Shown here: positions 8,409 to 15,541 of the stretch, piece by piece
How positions within the stretch are numbered: the stretch's first letter is position 1
How the letters are laid out: every line of letters begins with the position of its first letter
Origin: CAYVSF01 sp046482855
GTDB taxonomy: Bacteria; Bacteroidota; Bacteroidia; Bacteroidales; UBA12077
Direction of reading: 5' to 3'
DNA: 28,246 nt
Assembly (NCBI GenBank): GCA_046482855.1
Contig: JAWOEH010000042.1
Coordinates: forward strand, 1-28,246
Program-made: the position numbers and the translations under genes
The notes under the pieces: generated by a model
What the model saw: the letters and a program-made list of their open reading frames with translations, nothing else
Told to the model about the DNA's origin: nothing
Databases searched by the model: none

Positions 8409-10652
8409 TTATTGTAAGGCAGAAATCTTCTGTAGCAATAGATCCTTATCGATAGGTTTGGCCAGGTAATCATTAAAACCGGCAGTCAGGGCAGCTACTT
8501 TGTCCTGAGGCATGGCATAGGCGGTAAGTGCAAAAACGGGAAGCAGTGGGTGTGCACTTTTTATCACTTTAAGGGCTTCAAATCCATTCATGAGGGGCAT
8601 TTTTATGTCCATCAGCACCACGCTGATATTGGCATGTTCCTGCGTGTAGTTTACGGCCTCTTTCCCGTTTTTTGCCCATAAGATCTCTTCATAATACGCT
8701 TCAAGAATCTCTTTCAAGTATAGAAAGTTGGTATCGTCATCTTCTGAAATAAGAATTTTGCTTCCGTCCGGTAGTTGAAAAGCTGGAGGTGCTTGTTGGT
8801 GCTTTGCAGCTTGGGAGTATGTTAAGGGAAGCCAAAAATAGAAATTTGACCCTTTGTGTTTTTCGGAAGTAAAGCCAATCTGCCCACCCATGAGGGTTAC
8901 TAATTTTTGTGAAATGGACAAACCCAGACCTGTTCCTCCAAACTGGCGGGCAATATTTGTCTCTTCTTGCCAAAATCGATCAAAAACACGCGCCTGTTGC
9001 TCTTTAGCTATTCCAATGCCTGTGTCCTCCACAAAGAAACCGATTTGTTGTTGTTTTATTTTGTAGCCTAAAACAATATGTCCCTTATTGGTAAACTTTA
9101 GCGCGTTGCTGAGCAGATTGCTTACCACCTGCCGAAGCCGGTAAGGATCTGCCATTATGTTGCATTTTTCATCAGGCAGGCTGGTTTCCGTATAGAGATC
9201 AATTTCCTTATTTTTAGCTTCTTTTTCAAATCGTTTATAAAGATCCAGCAGCAACCTGTTAATGTTTACGGTTTCTATCTGTACTGGCAATTTTCCCGTT
9301 TCAAGCAACGATATATCTAAAATATCATTTACAATGGTAAGCAGCTGCTTGCTGCTTTTAATAACAATATCCGCATATCGTTCCCGGTCTTCCGCTGAGT
9401 TATTCGTCTCTTTAAAGGCTTCGGAGAAGCCAATGATGCCGTTCATAGGTGTGCGGATTTCATGGCTCATATTCGCCAGAAAGGCTGTTTTTAACCGGTC
9501 GCTCTCTTCGGCCTTCTCTTTTGCTGTTTTTAGTTCCTCTTTTTGTTTAAAGAGTTTGTTATTCGTTTCCCGTAGCTCTTTATTGGTTGCCTGCAATTGC
9601 CCATTTTGACAGGTAATTACTTGCTCGTTTTCCTTACGTTTGGTGATGTCTCTGATAAAGGTTTGTAGCCGTCCGTCACTAACAATGCGGGTATTCATCT
9701 CGATGAATACCTTTGTTTTATCTTTTCGCGTGAGAATTCGTTCGTTTCGAACCGTTTTCCCGGCAATTAGATCGCTATACTTGAAAGGTGATTTTTGTAG
9801 CGTTTCTTCATCGAACAGCAAAACAATGTTCGATCCAATGAGTTCTGACCTGGCGTAACCAGTTAGGCTGCATATGCTTTGATTCGCATCAATGATAATC
9901 CCTTGCTGGTTGCCGATTAAAATACCATCGGCTGCATTCTCGAACAGTGCTCTGTATCTCTCTTCCTGTTTCGCGATTTGCTTTCTGGTGATGCGCCTAT
10001 TCTTCACCAGCCGCATTTGCTGAATATAGTAGATAAGTAAAATAATGATAACAATAAGTACCAATATGGGCAGGGTTCGCAATAGGCTCCATTGGGTCCA
10101 GTGCTGAAGGGGGATGTCCATGCCGAGTGTTACCCGGTTAAGCGATGTGTTTTGAACTTTGAGCGGCACAAGTGCGGTCATGAATTGGCCCCACCGATCC
10201 TCTACCGGACCAACTATTGTATCTTGTTGGCGATTCATGGCTGAAAGATAGGGCTGAGGGACCTCGGTATAGATCATCCCTGGAGGGGCATAATTTTTTG
10301 ATGTAGGGTCTTGAGAGTCAGTGATTATGATGATTTTTCCATCCGGAGCTTTGGCTAGTATATAGAGAAACCGAATAGTGGGCAAATGCGTGCGAATGTT
10401 GTAGAGTTGCGATTTAAGTCTTAAGTAGTCAGGATTGGTTGTATCTTTTAGGGTGCCTGTTAAGGTATTTAACCGGTTTGTATTAAGGCTATGGGCAGCA
10501 ACCCGTGCTTTTTGGAGTAATTCGCTCTCCATCTCTTTACGTAGCTGATGAATGTTGTACCAGCTGCTGAGCAGGCCAAGGAGGATAAGGAGTGCAAGCG
10601 TAAAAAGCATTTGTTTGCGAATGCTTCGTGAAGATGTGCTAATGTCTTTCAT
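8409..10652 (-). CDS. Membrane hybrid sensor histidine kinase (PAS-HisKA-HATPase-REC)
   Basis: A 747-residue hybrid two-component kinase. The ATG at 10652 is preferred: the longer frame runs back into the rplS terminator, and a promoter-like sequence sits just upstream at 10689-10718. In order: transmembrane helix (about 14-34), extracytoplasmic sensor domain (about 35-190), second helix (about 192-212), PAS domain (about 230-345), short coiled coil, HisKA with H-box FLANMSHEIRTP (His397), HATPase with N-box (NLLSNALKF, Asn516 region), G1 box DTGIGIA (543-549), F box, G2 box GGTGLGLSI (572-580), and a C-terminal receiver with phospho-acceptor Asp682, Thr710 and Lys732. There is no HPt or DNA-binding domain, so a phosphorelay to separate proteins is expected. 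The signal is unknown. It is upstream of susC on the same strand but appears separately transcribed. Confidence 0.93.
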   Translation of the reverse strand: MKDISTSSRSIRKQMLFTLALLILLGLLSSWYNIHQLRKEMESELLQKARVAAHSLNTNRLNTLTGTLKDTTNPDYLRLKSQLYNIRTHLPTIRFLYILAKAPDGKIIIITDSQDPTSKNYAPPGMIYTEVPQPYLSAMNRQQDTIVGPVEDRWGQFMTALVPLKVQNTSLNRVTLGMDIPLQHWTQWSLLRTLPILVLIVIIILLIYYIQQMRLVKNRRITRKQIAKQEERYRALFENAADGILIGNQQGIIIDANQSICSLTGYARSELIGSNIVLLFDEETLQKSPFKYSDLIAGKTVRNERILTRKDKTKVFIEMNTRIVSDGRLQTFIRDITKRKENEQVITCQNGQLQATNKELRETNNKLFKQKEELKTAKEKAEESDRLKTAFLANMSHEIRTPMNGIIGFSEAFKETNNSAEDRERYADIVIKSSKQLLTIVNDILDISLLETGKLPVQIETVNINRLLLDLYKRFEKEAKNKEIDLYTETSLPDEKCNIMADPYRLRQVVSNLLSNALKFTNKGHIVLGYKIKQQQIGFFVEDTGIGIAKEQQARVFDRFWQEETNIARQFGGTGLGLSISQKLVTLMGGQIGFTSEKHKGSNFYFWLPLTYSQAAKHQQAPPAFQLPDGSKILISEDDDTNFLYLKEILEAYYEEILWAKNGKEAVNYTQEHANISVVLMDIKMPLMNGFEALKVIKSAHPLLPVFALTAYAMPQDKVAALTAGFNDYLAKPIDKDLLLQKISALQ

Positions 10653-10688
10653 TTTCAGGAACCACAAGAAGTAAAGTCTGTCCATTAG

Positions 10689-10718
10689 CAAAATACGAAT
10701 AAATCCGTAGGAATCAAA
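10689..10718 (-). promoter_or_regulatory. Candidate promoter for the histidine kinase
   Basis: On the minus strand TTTG (10715-10718) is followed after 19 nt by TATTTTG (10689-10695), one base short of the canonical TAnnTTTG. It lies downstream of the rplS terminator and about 37 nt before the chosen start, supporting a separate transcription unit. Confidence 0.4.
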
Positions 10719-10751
10719 ACAGATCAGGTGGTGGTGACTTGGCTTGCGGGT

Positions 10752-10786
10752 AAAAAAAAAGCCTCGCATTTGCGAGGCTTTTTGCA
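10752..10786 (-). terminator. Intrinsic terminator of rplS
   Basis: The stem GCCTCGCA/TGCGAGGC (10761-10768 with 10771-10778) is extended by flanking A-T pairs. On the minus strand it is followed by a run of nine T residues. It begins 16 nt beyond the rplS stop codon. Confidence 0.9.
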
Positions 10787-10802
10787 TATATAAAGAATAT
10801 GC

Positions 10803-11150
10803 TTAGTTTCTTTTTTCTTTGATACGAGCTTTCTTTCCGGTAAGTTTACGGAAGTAGTAAATACGTGCTCTACGTACTTTTCCTTTTTTGTTTATATCGA
10901 TTTGCTCGATAAAGGGAGAGTTGATTGGAAAGATACGTTCTACACCAATACCACCGGAAATTTTTCGTACAGTAAAGGTTAATGTTTGTCCCGCACCTCG
11001 CTTCTGAATCACTGTTCCGCGGAAGTTCTGCACACGTTCCTTGCTGCCCTCTTTAATCTTATAGTGAACGGTAATTGTGTCCCCGCTGTTGAATTCAGGG
11101 AAATTGGTATCCCGCTTATACTCCTTTTCAACAAGTTTCATTAAATCCAT
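10803..11150 (-). CDS. rplS: 50S ribosomal protein L19
   Basis: A 115-residue protein with the L19 hallmarks throughout: an N-terminal FPEF..GDTITVHYKI strand region, VQNFRGTVI, the TFTVRKIS-G-GVERIFP block (about 59-75), and the basic C-terminus with RRARIYYFRKLTGKKARI. Length matches the family (about 115-120). L19 sits at the 30S-50S interface. In many bacteria rplS travels with rpsP-rimM-trmD; here it stands alone with its own promoter-like sequence and terminator. Confidence 0.98.
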   Translation of the reverse strand: MDLMKLVEKEYKRDTNFPEFNSGDTITVHYKIKEGSKERVQNFRGTVIQKRGAGQTLTFTVRKISGGIGVERIFPINSPFIEQIDINKKGKVRRARIYYFRKLTGKKARIKEKRN

Positions 11151-11195
11151 CGCGTATATCAGGTTTTATTGTTTATTGTCCTTTTTAACAGAGCG

Positions 11196-11225
11196 CAATA
11201 TTACGAATAATTTTTGAGAACCAAT
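11196..11225 (-). promoter_or_regulatory. Candidate promoter for rplS
   Basis: On the minus strand ATTG (11222-11225) precedes TAATATTG (11196-11203; one mismatch to TAnnTTTG) at 18-nt spacing, about 45 nt upstream of the rplS start codon. Confidence 0.4.
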
Positions 11226-11820
11226 AATATTTGTTAATTTTTCTTTGTTCTTACTGCTTCGAAAGCTGTGCTGCTCTTATGTAAGTTGTATTCATATCTC
11301 TGGTTTTCAGTGGGAAGGACTTTGGAGTTTTTTTGTTGACACAAGGCGTAGGTAAAAAGCTGTTAACTATGGTTTTGTGTGCTCAAAGTGTAAGCGTGAC
11401 ATTATATAGAGCATTTTGGGGTTTGATAAGCATTTACCTGTTTTTACTGAGCATCGTTTCCCGGAGATTAAATAGGCTTTTGGTGGTTGTCCATTACAGT
11501 CCTCACAATTGTCTTCATCGGTTAGGGGCAGGGTATGCGAATTTAGTTGGTGTAGCTTATTCAGAACAATTGACTTAAGTTTGTATTCTTGAACAAACGC
11601 AAGGAGGTGTCTGGAGAATAGAGCAAATATGGGCACCTAAGATATTGATGAAATAAAGTATTGTTATCGTTTTGCACTTACAAAGCAGGTTACAAGAAGG
11701 GTGGAGGTGTTTTTTTGTATCCGTTTTCGGGATAAATATAGCTAGTTTACGGCTTGTTGATACGCGTATGGATAATAATATAGTAAGGTAAGGTTCATTA
11801 CAGAAACAACAAAAGGACTT
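11226..11820. other. Intergenic region before the sigma-54 activator
   Basis: About 595 bases between the divergent rplS promoter and the activator gene. Short open frames on both strands have atypical composition and no recognisable similarity. No canonical promoter for the downstream gene stood out. An A-rich AAAGGA stretch immediately before 11821 could serve as its ribosome binding site. Confidence 0.4.
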
Positions 11821-13683
11821 ATGCAAAAGCAATTGCTTATAAAAGAGTCACATGCTCGTTGCCGGGCCATGGGGTTGCAACCGGAATTGTTTGTTCCTGA
11901 AGATCGGGGGCGGCAGGCATTAGTGCAGGCCGAGAATAAATGGCTTATACAATCGGCTCATCTGTTTATGCAGTTGCTTCGCGAGTTTATTGGCAATACA
12001 CAATTCGCTCTTATGCTTACCGATCGCGACGGGTGTGTGTTGGATATTCGTGGCGATTTGCAGGCTCTTTTTAAAGGGGCGCGGTTATTTGTTCGACGTG
12101 GGCATGTATTAAATGAGGCAAATGCAGGAACCAATGGCGTTAGCCTGGTCATTAAACATCAACTACCCATTCAGGTGGAGGGCCAGGCACATTATTTTCA
12201 CGCTTTTCAGCACATGGTAAATTCTGCAGCTCCTATTTTCGATGAACAAAAGCAACTTATTGGGGTGCTGAATTTTTGCGGGTTTGCCAGTCAGGCGCAC
12301 CCGCATACCTTGGGATGGGTTGTGGCTGCAGCAAAAGCCGTAGAGGGACAGTGGTACAGTAAACAGTTGGCACATAGGTTACAGTCATCGCACCAGTATT
12401 TGCAAACAGTTATTGATAACCTTACTTCCGGTATCCTGAGTGTTGATCATGAGGGACGCCTCCGAGAGCTAAACCAGCGAGGGCGAAAAATGCTTAAGAT
12501 ACCCGCAAATGAGGCCCCGCTGAGTATGCAAATGTATTTGCCCGACTGGCAGCATGTGAAATCGTTGCTTGATTCGGGGCATCGATTACAGGATGAAGAG
12601 TTGCGCTTTTGGGTTGCCGGTGAGCGACAACCTTTTATTGTTATTGCTTATCCCTTGTCGTTGCAGGGACCTTCTGCTCCGGCTTATATCTTTAGTTTGC
12701 GGGAAACGTCCATGGTATATAAAACTGCTGCTCGCTATTCCGGTATGCAGGCGCATTTTACTTTCGATCATTTGATTGGTCAGAGCGATGCGATGAGGCG
12801 ATCCATACATATGGCGCGCACTGTGGCCGATAGCCCTTCTACCGTTTTAATAAGCGGCGAGAGCGGAACGGGTAAGGAGCTCTTTGCTCAGGCTATTCAT
12901 AATGAAAGCTGGCGACAGGAGCAAAGTTTTGTCGCGCTAAACTGTGGAGCCATTCCTGAGTCGCTCATCGAGAGCGAGCTGTTTGGCCACGAGGAGGGTG
13001 CTTTTACCGGCGCCCGACGAGGTGGCCAGCCCGGTAAATTCGAATTGGCCAATGGAGGAACCCTCTTTCTCGACGAGATTGGGGAGATGCCTCTGGAGAT
13101 GCAGGTGCGGCTTCTTAGAGCCATTCAGGAGCAACAGATTCAGCGAGTTGGCGGTCAACGGCAAATTCGCCTCGATGTGCGTATTATTGCTGCAACTAAT
13201 CGTAATTTGCTGGAAGAAGTAAAGAGAAATAAGTTTCGCCAGGATCTTTACTACCGCTTAAATGTGTTGCCATTGGAGTTGCCTCCCTTGCGTGAGCGGA
13301 AGGACGATGTGGTGCTATTGGCCGATTATTTCCTGAAGAAGAAAGCCATGAAGCAGAATAAGGTTCCTGTATCGTTTCGGCAAGAGCAACTCGATAAATT
13401 AACCCGCTATCCCTGGCCCGGAAATGTAAGGGAGTTGGAAAATTTTGTGGAGCAGTTTCTGAATCTTGGAAGTAAGGCATTTAGTTCGCTCTATTTGTCG
13501 ACCGAAAAATCACCTTCCGGGTTGGAAGTGTCTTCCGATGTAACTTCACCCGACCTGACGCTCCGGGAGATGGAGCTAAAGTATATTTGTCAGTTGTTGC
13601 AAAAGTACGAGGGGAATAAAACCCAGGTAGCTCAAATATTAGGAATTAGCCGCAATACACTCTACCAAAAACTTAAGCGGTAA
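11821..13683 (+). CDS. Sigma-54-dependent transcriptional activator (GAF-PAS-AAA+-Fis, AcoR-like)
   Basis: A 620-residue bacterial enhancer-binding protein. The N-terminus begins with the SHxRCRxxGL-type segment of AcoR-like activators, then a GAF-type sensor (about 45-180) and a PAS domain (about 190-300). The AAA+ domain has Walker A GESGTGKE (346-353), the sigma-54 contact loop GAFTGA (393-398), Walker B GTLFLDE (413-419) and arginine-finger region RQDLYYRL (473-480). A Fis-type helix-turn-helix is at the C-terminus (about 598-619). All catalytic motifs are intact, so it should remodel sigma-54 RNA polymerase from an upstream enhancer. There is no receiver domain, so activity is probably set by a small ligand or redox state through GAF/PAS; the ligand is unknown. 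Just downstream are paired dyads and a sigma-54 promoter, its likely target. Confidence 0.93.
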   Translation: MQKQLLIKESHARCRAMGLQPELFVPEDRGRQALVQAENKWLIQSAHLFMQLLREFIGNTQFALMLTDRDGCVLDIRGDLQALFKGARLFVRRGHVLNEANAGTNGVSLVIKHQLPIQVEGQAHYFHAFQHMVNSAAPIFDEQKQLIGVLNFCGFASQAHPHTLGWVVAAAKAVEGQWYSKQLAHRLQSSHQYLQTVIDNLTSGILSVDHEGRLRELNQRGRKMLKIPANEAPLSMQMYLPDWQHVKSLLDSGHRLQDEELRFWVAGERQPFIVIAYPLSLQGPSAPAYIFSLRETSMVYKTAARYSGMQAHFTFDHLIGQSDAMRRSIHMARTVADSPSTVLISGESGTGKELFAQAIHNESWRQEQSFVALNCGAIPESLIESELFGHEEGAFTGARRGGQPGKFELANGGTLFLDEIGEMPLEMQVRLLRAIQEQQIQRVGGQRQIRLDVRIIAATNRNLLEEVKRNKFRQDLYYRLNVLPLELPPLRERKDDVVLLADYFLKKKAMKQNKVPVSFRQEQLDKLTRYPWPGNVRELENFVEQFLNLGSKAFSSLYLSTEKSPSGLEVSSDVTSPDLTLREMELKYICQLLQKYEGNKTQVAQILGISRNTLYQKLKR

Positions 13684-13696
13684 TATATTTTGGCAT

Positions 13697-13711
13697 GTTC
13701 GGTTATCGAAC
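13697..13711. promoter_or_regulatory. Inverted repeat with the same 5-5-5 geometry as the enhancer dyads
   Basis: GTTCG, five bases, CGAAC. The arm sequence differs from the two dyads that follow, but arm and spacer lengths are the same. It could be a degenerate activator site or a hairpin at the end of the activator mRNA; there is no T-tract. Confidence 0.35.
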
Positions 13712-13714
13712 GAA

Positions 13715-13764
13715 TGTCCTGATTTAGGACGTTGCTTTTGGTTGTTGTGTCCTGATTTAGGACG
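13715..13764 (+). promoter_or_regulatory. Two identical dyads: candidate upstream activating sequences
   Basis: The 17-mer TGTCCTGATTTAGGACG occurs twice, at 13715-13731 and 13748-13764, 33 bp apart (about three helical turns). Each copy is a perfect dyad with 5-bp arms and a 5-bp centre. Their centres lie about 134 and 101 bp upstream of the predicted start site of the sigma-54 promoter at 13831, the normal enhancer distance. The adjacent activator is the natural candidate to bind them. Confidence 0.75.
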
Positions 13765-13830
13765 ATGTGAGTTTGAGTTATTATCAGGGTTTTAATCTAA
13801 CTGTCTTGATGGTTAATGTGTTAGGTTTTT

Positions 13831-13846
13831 TGGCACGCCCATTGTA
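13831..13846 (+). promoter_or_regulatory. Sigma-54 (-24/-12) promoter
   Basis: TGGCACG-N4-TTGTA, against the consensus TGGCACG-N4-TTGCA: the -24 block is perfect and the -12 block has GT for GC with exact spacing. Predicted transcription start is about 13857. Proximity to an NtrC-family gene and to paired dyads makes chance occurrence unlikely. Confidence 0.8.
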
Positions 13847-13856
13847 AATAGATAAA

Positions 13857-13980
13857 TGACTTGGTAAAAAATTTATTTCCCGATAAGTAGTCATGCCAAA
13901 GTCCTCCCCAAAATGATATTTGGGGTCTACATGCTGAATTTGATTAGGTGTCCACTGCGCCCGGACACCTTTTCTTTTTT
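13857..13980 (+). ncRNA. Putative sigma-54-dependent small RNA (about 124 nt)
   Basis: The predicted transcript begins at the sigma-54 start site and ends at an intrinsic terminator. It has three stems in series: ATGACT (13856-13861) with AGTCAT (13889-13894), which starts exactly at the predicted 5' end; CCCCAAA (13906-13912) with TTTGGGG (13919-13925); and the 8-bp terminator stem (13946-13953 with 13963-13970). Unpaired linkers at 13895-13905 and 13926-13945 could be base-pairing seeds. No credible small coding frame is inside. Sigma-54-driven small RNAs beside their activators are known (Qrr/LuxO in Vibrio; GlmY/GlmZ in enterobacteria), but no sequence similarity to those was seen. Alternatively it is an attenuated leader of the radical SAM gene. 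Confidence 0.6.
13946..13980 (+). terminator. Intrinsic terminator of the sigma-54 transcript
   Basis: The stem AGGTGTCC/GGACACCT (8 bp, 9-nt loop) is followed by TTTTCTTTTTT. It separates the sigma-54 start site from the radical SAM gene. Confidence 0.8.
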
Positions 13981-14009
13981 TACCCCTCTGCTGTTTAACA
14001 CCTATATTT

Positions 14010-14041
14010 TTTCGTTCCCTATTTTCCAATCGCTATTTTTG
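14010..14041 (+). promoter_or_regulatory. Housekeeping-type promoter for the radical SAM gene
   Basis: A perfect -7 element TATTTTTG (14034-14041) lies 20 nt after TTTC (14010-14013, consensus TTTG). Initiation near 14048 is downstream of the terminator at 13946-13980, so the radical SAM gene need not depend on the sigma-54 promoter. Confidence 0.55.
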
Positions 14042-14141
14042 CCTGCTGATTCAGACAGGTGATTTCATTTTAGCAATGTATTCAATAAGAAAAATCAGAA
14101 AGAATCCGTCTGGTGGCAACTATTTAGGAAAGGAACAAGGG

Positions 14142-15098
14142 ATGAAGATATCGGGTATTCATTGGATAACCAATTACCAGTGCAACTTGAATTGTGCGCA
14201 CTGTTTTTTTGATACACAAAAGGAAGGCTCTTTATTGGAGCCTGCACTGGTGCACAGGGTTTTGAAAGACATCCAGCAACATCAAAAATTAAAATGGATG
14301 CATTTTAGTGGTGGTGAACCCATGCTACATGAAAAGCATTTTCAAGATCTGCTGCGAATTACCCGGCAAAGCTATACGGGATCCATAGGTATTTCTACCA
14401 ATGCTTTTTGGGCAACCAATAGTGCAATTGCCCGCGAAAAGGTGGAGGCATTAAAAGCCTTGGGGGTCGATGGAATTGCGGTGAGTTGTGATGCTTTTCA
14501 TCAGGCTTTTCTCTCTGTTGAATATCCGGCTCGAGCCGTTCGTGCTATCGAAGCAGCCGAAATGAAAGTGCACTCCTATTTGATAGGGACCCTTCTAAAG
14601 GATGATCAACTGGAGGCAGGCGAAAAAAATGCTTTGACGCGGGAATTATTACGATTGGCAAAAGGCGACTCGGAGATTCCTGTTGCGCTGCCCGAAAACC
14701 GCCCCTTGGGAAAGGGAGGCAATTGGGTGCAAAGTCGCAATCATGGACATGTGGAGGCTTGTTCTGAGCTCTCCTGTTGCCTGGGAAAATGCACCCCGTT
14801 TAATCCGGCAATGATATGGCTTGATCCGTACGGAAATGTGTTGATTTGCTATGGGTTGAAAATTGGAAATGTGTACAAACAGGATCTTTCCGAAATACTC
14901 GAAAATTACGATCCCGAAGCCCATCCTGTAACGCGTATCCTGGCCAATAAAACGCCCGATAAGCTGGCTGCACTTGCTCACGAGGCGGGGTTGCCCAACA
15001 CTTTTTATGATAGTTGTGATGCCTGTTATCAGCTGCGCAAAGGATTAAAAGAGAAGTATCCGGAAGTTATCGGGCCGGATGAACATTTTCCGGCTTAG
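14142..15098 (+). CDS. Radical SAM protein with SPASM-like cysteine-rich C-terminus
   Basis: A 318-residue radical SAM enzyme. The CX3CX2C cluster motif that binds the SAM-cleaving 4Fe-4S cluster is at Cys14, Cys18 and Cys21; the SAM-contacting FSGGEPML follows at 55-62. Cysteines at 207, 212, 213, 217 and 237 and a final pair at 292 and 295 resemble a SPASM/twitch region for auxiliary clusters, as in enzymes that modify peptides or mature other enzymes. The start at 14142 is preferred over the ATG at 14076 because an AAAGGA-type site precedes it and the enzyme core begins immediately; the longer form would add 22 basic residues. Substrate is not recognised. No precursor peptide, sulfatase or dehydrogenase is adjacent. 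Its stop codon overlaps the convergent nuclease gene by 4 bp. Confidence 0.85.
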   Translation: MKISGIHWITNYQCNLNCAHCFFDTQKEGSLLEPALVHRVLKDIQQHQKLKWMHFSGGEPMLHEKHFQDLLRITRQSYTGSIGISTNAFWATNSAIAREKVEALKALGVDGIAVSCDAFHQAFLSVEYPARAVRAIEAAEMKVHSYLIGTLLKDDQLEAGEKNALTRELLRLAKGDSEIPVALPENRPLGKGGNWVQSRNHGHVEACSELSCCLGKCTPFNPAMIWLDPYGNVLICYGLKIGNVYKQDLSEILENYDPEAHPVTRILANKTPDKLAALAHEAGLPNTFYDSCDACYQLRKGLKEKYPEVIGPDEHFPA

Positions 15099-15541
15099 TG
15101 TACACGGCGGTGTTCCTGGTCGCGCAACCAGTCGAGGCCCAACTCAATAAGGATGCGTTGTCTCAGGATGTCACGGCCAAAGCCGAATCCCTCTTCCGGC
15201 GACCACTCAATTTCCAGACCTATTCCGCTGGAGACAATCATGGCTTTTACATCCGGCTGAATTTGTCCGCCCGAGAATACGATTAGCGTGGGTATGGGGC
15301 TTCGCTTGGCATCTTCCAGTGTATAGCTGAGCTTTTGGTAGGCTGTGCCCGATGATTGCTGAGTTTTGGCTTCAATGCCCAGCGAGGCACCCTTGCATTC
15401 CAACACAATATCCAACTTGCGTTTCATCCCCACAAAGCGGCTGCCTACATATACTTCGGAGTAAATTTTCAGATCGTTAATGCCCCACTGTTTCATTTCT
15501 TCAATAAGGGCCCATTTGAAACTATTTCCCGGATTTGCCAT
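15095..15541 (-). CDS. Small PD-(D/E)XK nuclease, probable restriction endonuclease partner
   Basis: A 148-residue protein with a PD-(D/E)XK core: KLDIVLE (Asp44), then GIEAK (Glu57, Lys59), then QKLSYTLEDA and a TLIVFSGG strand. Its start codon lies inside the 3' end of the adenine methylase gene (20-nt overlap, different frame), so the pair is translationally coupled. This gene order strongly suggests a type II restriction partner, although 148 residues is short for such an enzyme; it may act as a dimer. Cleavage specificity should match the methylase but cannot be read from sequence. Alternatively it is a repair or solitary nuclease. The gene is convergent with the radical SAM gene and no terminator separates them. 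Confidence 0.75.
   Translation of the reverse strand: MANPGNSFKWALIEEMKQWGINDLKIYSEVYVGSRFVGMKRKLDIVLECKGASLGIEAKTQQSSGTAYQKLSYTLEDAKRSPIPTLIVFSGGQIQPDVKAMIVSSGIGLEIEWSPEEGFGFGRDILRQRILIELGLDWLRDQEHRRVH

Noticed and set aside
10653..10787. Longer N-terminus for the histidine kinase
   Set aside because: The first codons would be encoded by the rplS terminator hairpin. An intermediate ATG at 10685 would leave almost no leader from the promoter at 10689-10718.
11333..11636. Small overlapping frames on both strands in the gap before the sigma-54 activator
   Set aside because: TTG start or no ribosome binding site, atypical composition, no recognised similarity, and the frames overlap each other.
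12937..13164. Several reverse-strand frames within the sigma-54 activator gene
   Set aside because: They are shadows of the highly conserved AAA+ coding sequence in other frames.
13784..14029. Reverse-strand 81-codon frame across the sigma-54 promoter region
   Set aside because: It is antisense to a strong promoter and terminator arrangement and has a low-complexity basic sequence.
13912..14061. Possible 49-codon peptide gene upstream of the radical SAM gene (precursor peptide)
   Set aside because: It begins inside a stem of the putative small RNA, reads through the terminator T-tract (a Phe run), and has no ribosome binding site or precursor-like leader and core.
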